A DNA stretch of 26,643 nt, taken from assembly GCA_000226015.1 (NCBI GenBank), contig JH154113.1:8033-34675 (forward strand), given 5' to 3'. The DNA is from Mnemiopsis leidyi. Taxonomy: Eukaryota; Ctenophora; Tentaculata; Lobata; Bolinopsidae. The first letter of the stretch is position 1, and each line of letters begins with the position of its first letter. Under the pieces are notes generated by a model. It did not search any database. It saw only the letters and a list, made by a program, of their open reading frames with translations, and was not told the origin of the DNA. Below are positions 1 through 9,600 of this stretch, in pieces. The translations under genes were made by a program, and so were the position numbers.

Positions 1-29
1 AGAGAGAGAGGAGAGAGAGAAGGAGAGAG
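1..29. repeat. AG-rich microsatellite
   Basis: Imperfect (AG)n tract at the very left edge of the window, with interruptions such as GGAG and AAGG. It lies in the intron downstream of GALNT exon 9 and may continue beyond the window. Confidence 0.85.
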
Positions 30-546
30 CAGTAGAACAAACAGCGGTTTAGACGATCAGGATGTTAAACAAGATGATTGAGTTACATCCTGGATCACCA
101 CACTTCTCTCACGCCTCAGTTTGATGACGTCACGTTGGGAATCAGAACGTACACGCAACACGCGTAATCAACTTATGAGGTGTCTGTAATGTCGACTTGT
201 ATACGTGTATTTTACACTTGAACGAGAAAATTCCATAGGGTACGTTAAATATGTGGGATAATAATTACATTATGTGTGCAGGGTAAGATATACTGAGCTC
301 TAAGGTATCTAAGATACATGGATAATAGGCGGAACATGGCACAGCACACCCAGGTATATTTGCGCTACCCCGGGGCCCGTTATAGAAGGGATTCTCTTGT
401 TAATCTTCTCTTAAAAGGTTAACACAATGTATAGCCAGGTGAGAAAATCCAAACTAACTTACCCAAGAGCAAAACTCGAGGTGTACTAAAAACAGTTTAC
501 TTACTCAAAAAGATATCTCGAGGTGTACGAAAAACAGTTGACTTAC
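1..546 (-). other. Intron 9 of the GALNT gene (partial)
   Basis: Sequence downstream, on the minus strand, of the exon 9 donor at 546. I searched it for the next expected exon (the W-x-C-G-G motif and the final metal-binding His region of GalNAc-transferases) and found none, so the gene continues outside the window. It contains the AG tract, a full CRE-type palindrome TGACGTCA at 125-132, and the donor-bearing repeat at 457-573. Confidence 0.7.
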
Positions 547-573
547 TCTAAATGATATCTCGAGGTTTTCACC
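457..573 (-). repeat. Three-step 42-bp tandem repeat carrying the exon 9 splice donor
   Basis: The forward-strand motif ACTTAC (GTAAGT on the gene strand) recurs at 541-546, 499-504 and 457-462, with exactly 42 bp between starts. Each copy is followed on the forward strand by a version of GATATCTCGAGGT; the outermost copy has decayed to AAAACTCGAGGT. The copy at 541-573 is the true end of GALNT exon 9. The two others lie in the intron and carry intact GTAAGT donors. The array therefore duplicates the last codons of the exon together with its 5' splice site. Confidence 0.85.
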
Positions 574-664
574 GCCCCAAATCTTCATGTCTTCGTCGTA
601 AGTTCCAAGCTGGTAGAAGTAATCTCGGCTCATACCGAACAGTCCTCCAGCCATAGTGGCGGAT
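547..664 (-). CDS. GALNT: GALNT exon 9: AGGLF / WGGEN acceptor-binding segment
   Basis: Completes an Ala codon, then [20 protein letters not shown] and [12 protein letters not shown], the second half of the Gal/GalNAc-T motif of the family. The acceptor is CTTCTTCAG and the donor AGA|GTAAGT. The exon end and donor are repeated twice more downstream, at 42-bp steps. Confidence 0.94.
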
Positions 665-3600
665 CTGAAGAAGAACTTGTAATATCACCTTCGTTGTTAG
701 ATAGATTGGCGTTTATCAGTGTTTCTGCAGGATAATTTCAGAAAAAAAAAACCATTCTCCATGCCTATCCTCCTTTTTGAAGGGCCGGGGGGTGGGTTTC
801 GATTCCTTTAGGAAGTGGATAGAGTCAATGATTAAGATTTGCTTGTATCAAAACATAATGTTAAGTATCTTGAAATCATCCAGCATACTTTAAGCACGAG
901 GATAATTGAATTATTACTTAAAAAATCAGAATAGTTTCAAATAATTTTGACCCTCGTTGCAACTACTGATAAAATAGATTGCTTAACACTTTAAACATGC
1001 CTGATGCCAATGATACAAAAGTTTGTTAAGCACGCTATTTGTGGGAAAACTATTACTCCACGATAACTGCCTTCTAATTACAGTCATCCCCCGATTTACC
1101 GGGTTCCCCTATTTACCGGGCCTCATTCCTTTTCCCCGAAATTTGTTTTATTTCCAAGGCAACTGTTAAATTTTGTTGTTAAAACTATGTAATACAGTCG
1201 GACTAACACTTTTTACTTATTTAACATTGTTCCAATGACAAAAAGATGGTAAATAAACACATAAGACGGTATATAGACTTATAAGAGACAATTTAGACCC
1301 AATTTCGGGCCCCAAATAGCACTCCCCCGATTTACCGGGTCCCCCGATTTACCGTGCATTTTTGCTTTCCCCTGAAAAGCCCGGTAAATCGGGGGATGAC
1401 TGTATCTCCAAAAACAAGATCAAATGCTAAGACGTAAGAACTAAATAAATTTTTTCATAAAGTAATATATTTTTCTGTCACGAGGTCAAACTTATTTTCT
1501 CATCTTTTTCGACAACACTGCCACGACTGATCTGCCCCTGGACAAAATAAACCGTCTACAGTATGATAAATCTTTATTTAAAATCGATCAGTCGACCCAA
1601 CTCAGTTGATAAAGATTGCCACAAGACATGATCATAGCATGTGGAGATTACATTAATCATTTCATGATAACAATGCTTATACCATGCACAAATTGTTCTG
1701 TTGAAGCATCATTGTGGATAAGATAAGCTAAGAATAATGTGAAGTTCTTTGATTTAAACCAAAGTGTCAGTAACAGTCACTGCTTGTTCACTACTTCCTT
1801 TACGTCGAGATTCTGAGTTATGGCATACCATGAGGTTCCTTGATAACACGAACTTGAAATTCGACAGAACGTACCTTCTAAAACTGGGTATAGTAAGAGT
1901 ATAGACAAAGAAGTTAGACATGATGTTTATCATTGACACAAAGTAGCTTATCCTGCAAAAATAAAATTCAAACATGCTATTCTGGTCTTTGATAAAGCTG
2001 GCCCGAATGTAGTAAATAAAATAAGGTAGGTTAGCCACAAGATATACCATTCCAGTAAGGACCACAGTGAGAGCTCCATGCCAGGGTACACTTCCTCCAA
2101 CACGTTGGGCAGACTTTCTAGCAACCAGAATATACTTTAGAGTTGGTATCGTTGTACAGACGATGGCGATGTTTGGGACGAAGAGATATAGAATTGAGAG
2201 GATGGGCAGGACAGTTTTCCAGGAAGCAGCATTAAATTTGTACCCACAAACATAAATTCGGCGATCAAAGTGTATATCATCCTTATTGAACACGGAAAGA
2301 AGCACGGGCAGGATTGCTGAGAAAACCCAGATAATGACACATGCTATGTCAACTATTCTTGTGGACTCGGAGGCACCAGCAGCTCGGCTAGGCTTGTTGA
2401 GGATGAACAACTTGAAAATAGAGAGAAGGGGGATGAGAGCGATGCCAGCTGCGTGTATCATGTAGCCAAGATAAACTCTAGCGTCACAGAGAGTATTTCC
2501 CAGGACCCATGAGTTTGCTAGTAGGGAGATTATTGTGGGCAAAACGTGGACGATCGAAAATCCTAGGTCAGCAATAGCAATGTGTTGAATGATTCTGAGT
2601 ATTGACTTGTTTACTTTGATTCCGTCGTTAAAGGATGCTACTAATATCAGAGTATCTCCGAAAAGGGATGACAGAAACACAAACAGATGATAGGCGGCCC
2701 AGGAGTATCTTTCTGCCTCATTCTGCCTCTCATGAAAGAAGTTATCAATAGTATCTTGCTCCATGTACATAGGTTCTTCTTTTTGAAAGCGGTTTTTATT
2801 TACTGGAAAATGAAGTTGTTATGAAATGAAGTTGAAAGCCAAGGTATACAAAAATACTGAAACTAAACAACTCTCGACCAAACTTTAATATAAGGATAGC
2901 TAGGTACATGTCGGTTTGCTTATAGAAACCGTTCGTGTAATGTATTGACCATAGCATAAAACGAAGGGAAACCAAACTGCTGTCCAAAGACCGAAACGGA
3001 CTGTTGTCTGAAGCCGAAAATTTTGGTTTTCGGACAATAGTCTGCTTCGGCCTTCGGACATCTTGTCCCAATTAGTTTCACAATTGACAGTTACCATGTC
3101 AAATGGTTTTCGATTTTTTGAACACCGGTCGTCGAAGAGTGAACGACCTGTCGACCTGAACACCGTACTTCAAAATGGATCCGCTACGACAAGAATATGC
3201 ATGCAGGGCAATAGTCCAATTTGGACGAGTGTCTATTTCGGACAAGAATCAATTTTTTCGGAAAATATCTTAGGACAACAGTCCGTTTTTGACAAGAGTC
3301 TGCTTCAGACAAGATTCAGATTTTTACTTCGGGCAATAGTCTGTGTTTGAAAAGAGTTCAGACAACAGTCCTAAAATCGAAACAAAGCAAATTTGGGAAT
3401 AGTTGGTAATAGTAACCTTGGAAAATTACAATCCCATACTTAACAAGTGCAATTTGTACAACTCTTAGAGACTAAATATCCATAATTGCTATGGACATAC
3501 CTCAGCTAAGGCAGTTGTTGAACCGATAATCACAAAATGACTCCACAAATTATGTAATTCCTAGCGGCTTCACAAATTATGTAATTCCTAGCGACTCTAC

Positions 3601-6600
3601 AAATTATGTAATTCCTAGCGAATCCACAAATTATGTGATTCCTAGCGAATCCACAAATTATGTTATTCTTAGCGACGACTGGTGGGTTGATGCCGACTAT
3701 ACAATTGGAATGTGGCTGGCAAAGGAACGTTTCTTATGCATCAGCGTGATTGAGCAAGTTACATGCTCCGTATAGAACACTAGTTAAGTTCACCTGATGT
3801 ATTTTCCAATAATGATTGTACCGGTGTGGTTTGGCTAGGCTATTGGCTCCTTGTGGTCACATGGCTCAGAGACGACATATATTCGACTTAACGTGCTGCA
3901 CTTAATATGTGATTTGTATTGAGAACTCGTGTTTTAATTTAAAAGCAAATTTCAGTTTTTTTTTTCTATTTCTGTTTTTGTTAAACAACAAATGAATGGC
4001 ACAAACAGTCGACAATGGCAGTGGCGATCGTTTCTCGTGCGACATTCTGAGTGCTAAATCATTTACAAACATTCGTTAGACATTAGACACACAGGTGGTG
4101 TTTATAAATAAAATCCGTCATCAAAGCTCCAGACTCGGCAGGAGAAATGAGCACTGAAACAGGAGCTTCCTAACATTCTTCAAGGGTTGAACTGTCGAGG
4201 TGCAGGTTTTACCAACTCTGTGCAGAAACGGCAGTAAAAGAGCGAACGTCTGCACAGCAATTATACTTTTACAAATCTACAACATCGTGATCCAGAAGGT
4301 AATTTTTTAAAGTAAGGAGAGGGAACTGTGTTCAGGGCGACTTATAGTGCACTAATGATCGAAACAGGTGCTATCATTTTTGCTGAGGATTTGTTAAAAG
4401 TTTTTTGCGATGATTAATATCGTGACCTTGGCCGAGGGCGGTCTCAGCAGCATGATAAGAATCAACAGAAAATTACTTCAGTCGAGAGATCGTGTAATTA
4501 CCTTGTCCTCCAATCCTTTTAAAACACATGCAGAATGTTCTGCAGTAAAATTGCTGAAAATGACAAAAAATTAACGTAAGAAGTTATAAACATCAGATAC
4601 AAAGGCAAGAAAACATCAAAACAGAACATCCTGATACAGCAGAAACTGTATGAGGGAACAACTACGGTCTACAAGGGACAGGCTAACAAATAACAATGGA
4701 GAGTAGAAGTTATAACAGCGACTTCAAGACAAATGTGGCTTACAGCATAATCGACATTTGTTGTATACCATTGTTTTAGCCGAAACAGCAGTAGATGCAA
4801 ACATTTGTTTTCTAATCACCTACCACACCAGTAAAAATGAGTAACGACATTGTTCGTGAAACTTCCTTAAAGACAAAGACCAAATGGTCCACAAACAACG
4901 ATGCAATCGAACCAAGGTTAAATATGATAAATCTCCTAAAAGTATTCTAGGTAAAGTTATGTATAGTAAAATTGTAGTTAAAATTTAATAGATCTTTCTG
5001 AAGAAGAGGAATAGAAAAATAATAGAAAAAACAGTGAGAGCTCCACGTCAAGGTAGACTTCCTCCAGCACGTTTTGCAGACTTGCTAGCTGTCAGTAGCT
5101 GGTATAGTTGTAGCGATGTCAACTTACTTTATAAACACACTCATCTAATGTTCAGTAAAGAAATCTAGAAGTATCCAAAGCCAAAAAACATTTACTAGGA
5201 AAAATTCATTAATCAATAAACTAAGTGTCGCCTGTAGCAGAAAACACCATCTTTCTCATTACTGTAAACATTTTTTGGAAGAATCCAATCTAAACCCCAG
5301 TTAATTCTGACCCTTTCTTATGACACACTTGAACTTTGATTAGGTCTTCTTCTGATGAAAAACGTGGATGGAGCGATCAATGCAATGGAAGACACGCCTG
5401 ACTCCAAAAAATGGTTTCATACATCTCAACTTGCAAAATGTGTTCCAAAGAAACCACAGCGTCACAAGAAAAGAGTGCATTAGGTGGGTAGAAATTAGAC
5501 AATAGGCAAGCTTATATCAGAAATTTAATTCTGTCCTTTGTGAATGCAATCAAAATGATGCGAAAATAGAAACACAAACAGATAAAAGTAAGAGTATCTA
5601 CATAATTGACAATTGTGCATATAATAACAATTCGTAATTTTAATAATCAGATTGTGCATAAATCTCAATCGATCATTATCATATGAACAGTTAGTGCATT
5701 ATGCATACAATTACAATAAATAGTGCGTTGTCTGAACAAGTTCCCTTGTTACTTTCCTTAAATAAGAGGAATATCTTAAGAACAAAAAGCCAAAATTTTG
5801 ATTCATATAATCTTATCAATAATAGAAAATAGTTATTCGTTCAGCTGATTTATCATTTAGACAGGTAAGGATGAGAAACGTAGCAGTTCGGTACCATATA
5901 ATGTAGGTTGTTTCTTGGGTCTATTTCTTGGACAGGTGACTTTAAATGTCCAGCCCTTCTCATTTACAAGTTTGTGTATCCTAAATGAAAGCTTTTTCTA
6001 AACAATCAAATTCTTCAGGAACAACACAACAAATTATATTTTGTAAATTTTTAATAGCAATAGTATTAGTCAAATAAAGTGTTCAGTGCGAGTGATTCGT
6101 CTACCCTAAATCCTAATCGTCAGTCAAACACAATGAACACTGAACAGTGAAGTATCTGATGGCATTTTAAGAACTTTAGTCTTCTCCATTGACAGCTGGT
6201 GCATTCATTTTAGTCCTCTCTCAGCCAATGTCCATCGGTTGCACTCGTACATTTCTTTGGAGCAGATGAAGAATATGACTCTTAATTATGTATACTATTC
6301 ACAGAGTAACAGAACCGGCTCAGCGAAATTTTCATTACTTCATGATTTAACTCACTTAAAATTCCATCATCTATTTTGAGATGATACTTTGAACAAATCT
6401 TCTAAAACTGGGTATAGTCAAGGTGTATATGATGAAGTTTGGTACAATGTTAATCATTGACACGTAATGGCTTACTCTGAAAAACTGCGTTGAGTCTGAG
6501 AAACCCTCAGAGTATAGCTTTCCCATGTATAAAACTGACATGGGCAGGTTTGCAAGGACGAATACCGTTGCCGTGACAACTACAGTGAGAGCTCCATGCC

Positions 6601-9600
6601 AAGGTACACTTCCTCCAACACGTTGGGCAGACTTTCTAGCAACCAGCAGATACTTCAATGTCGGAATGGTAGTGATGATGATGATAATGTTTGGAATCAG
6701 TGTGTAAATGATGGCAAGGGTGGGTAGCAACTTTTTCCAGTAATCAGCAGTAAACATGTAGTTACAGAAATATACCCGATAGTCGAAGTATACATCATCT
6801 TCATCCAAAGCAAGGAAGAGTACCGTTGGAATGGTAGAAAAAATCCAGATAAGAAAGCAGGCCAAGTTCACAGCATTAGTCGATAGATTAGCTGTATGTA
6901 GAGGTTTCGTGAGGATAAATATCTTGCAGGTAGTAAGGAATGGTACAAGAGACATCCCCGCCGAATGAACAAAGTAGCTGAGATAAACATGGCAATAGCA
7001 AAGGATATCACCTAAAACCCAGGAGTTGGCAAAAAGCGAAATCCCTGCCGGTAAAACTTGAACGATAGACAATGACAGATCGCAAACAGCAATGTGCTGA
7101 ATTATAATGAGAATGGATTTGTTCACCTTAATCCTCTCCTGGGAAGATGCTACTAATATCAGAGTATCTCCAAAAAGGGATGATAGAAAGACACACAGAT
7201 GATAGGTAGCCCAGGAGAATCTTTCTGCATCACTGTGCATTCCATATAACGTGCGGTTATTGGATTCAATCATAGATGTTCTTTGTATAATGAGGTGGAC
7301 TGAAAGCTAAATGCAGTTGTCGCTATCAATAGTTGCTAAGTTCGTTACTTTGAGACAATTCTTCATTCAATCTCATCCTGGAAGATTTATGACATTGGTA
7401 ACTCATGAAGTATAAAAGCAGCTAGTCTTAAAAAGACTTCCAACAAAGCTAAAGGAACTACACAAAAATAAGGGCCGAGAAGACGAGTGAAAGAACTACA
7501 GCTGTTATAGGATGACCAGAATCGACAGACAACACCTTTATAGTGATGATGAAACATGCAGATTGTAGGTAAAGTACAGTAAAACCTCTATTTAGCGGGC
7601 CTCTTGGAGGAGAGGGAGGAGGCCCGGTAAATCGACCTGGAAACAGTAATAGAGGCGCGGTAAATAGAGATTTTGTTGTATTTAGAAATATCGGCCCGGA
7701 AAGGGAGAAGGCCCGGTAAATAAAGGTTTTACTGTAGTAAGTTCTAGTAAGTGGCGACACTGATGCAAGCAGATTGGAAACAGAAACAAATCAATATATA
7801 AGTAGAAACAATTTAGTGGTTAGAACAAAACAAATTTGCGGTGATTTCAATGTCAGATGTTCTGTTGGCGTTGAGAAGAGTTGGGTAATAAGTGTTTAAC
7901 CAGGATGTGGTCCGAGGGAGACGATTATTTGGACTGCAAAACAGTTCTTCCAAATTCCAGCTGTTCCTGGTAAACGAAGGTAATGACGGCTTAGTATGTA
8001 GCTTTACACAGACTCATCTTCTTTTTTAGGTCGTCAAAAACTAGTGCACACAACTAGTACAAAGAACATGTCTGAGCTACATAAGCCAATCACAATTAAA
8101 GTATGGATTGTAGCCGTATTTTAGCATTGAAGATAACTGATAGGTTTTTGAATGTTATAGATATTTTACTGACACTTTTAGGCATACAAATAGAGAATGG
8201 TTTTTAGGGAATGTCATTTTTGGAGTGCAACATGAGACCAATGAGCTAATGAAAATTTAATCATAGTGATTAGTGATAGGATTAAAGAACCAAATTGTTT
8301 TAGAACAACAGTTTCCGTGAAAAAAAATATTAGCGAACAATATTGGATGATCGAGAAATGAAGCACATTTTGAGCAATCAGCAAATAGCAAAACAGCGAA
8401 CAGCAGAAAGATGAGGAAGGGCTGATGAGCGCACGACAGATAATGGCAGCTTTACAGCTGACATTTGTCGCATGGTTTAAGACACTCGACACCTTTACAG
8501 AAATATTAAATGGTATAAAATTTCCTATATAAACGAGTCAAAAATTGCCATATTATGGCGTTTTCTATCGAAGTGGAAGTTTTAATTGAATTGATCCCCT
8601 ATTGTGAAATGGATATTACCCAGATGTTCAAAAGATTTTCTTTAAGTGATCTCTCTTTTAGTGATCTTTTACGTGTTTTATTTCTTCAACTTATTCGTTG
8701 TGGTTGCTGATCGGGGTATGACACTTGATAACAGGTGCACACCTCAAGTAGACATGGTCCCTGGTCAAGAGTTGGTCATATGGCGCTGCACCTAGTATAA
8801 TTCACCTCAAAGCTGTTTTGAAAGCTCGGTAGAAGAGCTCAAGTTCAGTTGTCATCAGAATGGTCGATTATAGGCATGTGCAACTTGTTCGATTTCTCAG
8901 GTCAAAAACTCAAAATCAGCAAGTATTGTCACAGTCAGATGTCGATGTATCGCTGATAATGCGTTTTTGTATAGAACTGCACATATGGTATTTGATGAAT
9001 ATAAATTCAAACTTTGAGTAAGTTGAAGTGTTGCAATCTTAGCTCTTCATATCGTGAAGGGGGCGTGTTATATATTGCTTCGTGAATAACATACACTATT
9101 AATTTTCGGTTTCTAAAATCCAAAATTCTATTTCCTTCTTTTCTTTCTTGAAAAAGAGTTTTTTAGTCAATTTGATTTTTGAACCACTTGCAGACTACTT
9201 ATCTTTGTTAAAAGAGGTGCCTGAGGTACAGTTTGCTATGATAACTTCCACCAACATCACCTTATTTGGAATAGAAAATGATGCTGAAAGATATTCCTGG
9301 GCAGTGTACCACCTTTTCGTGTTTCTAACATCTTTAATCGGGGACACACTCATCCTAATTGCATCCTTTAAAGACGGGATAAGAGTAAACACCTCTTTGC
9401 TAACTATCATTCAACACATTGCTGTTTGTGATCTCTCTCTGTCAATTGTCCAGGTACTCCCGACAGCAACATCACTCATAGCCAACTCATGGATTCTAGG
9501 AGATGCTATGTGCTATGTCAAGGTATACGTTAGCTACCTTGTCCACCCGGCTGGAATGTGTTTTATAGCTCTCCTCACAACCAACAAGCTGCTCATCCTG

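Noticed and set aside
3063-3350. 95-codon open frame on the plus strand
   Set aside because: Runs through the diverged minisatellite; peptide is repeat-derived.
3541-3675. CRISPR-like look of evenly spaced repeats
   Set aside because: Units are directly adjacent with no unique spacers, and the sequence is clearly animal nuclear DNA.
9148-9237. N-terminal extension of GPCR paralogue 3
   Set aside because: The extension begins at TTG and has no counterpart in the paralogues; the first ATG at 9238 aligns residue for residue with paralogue 2.
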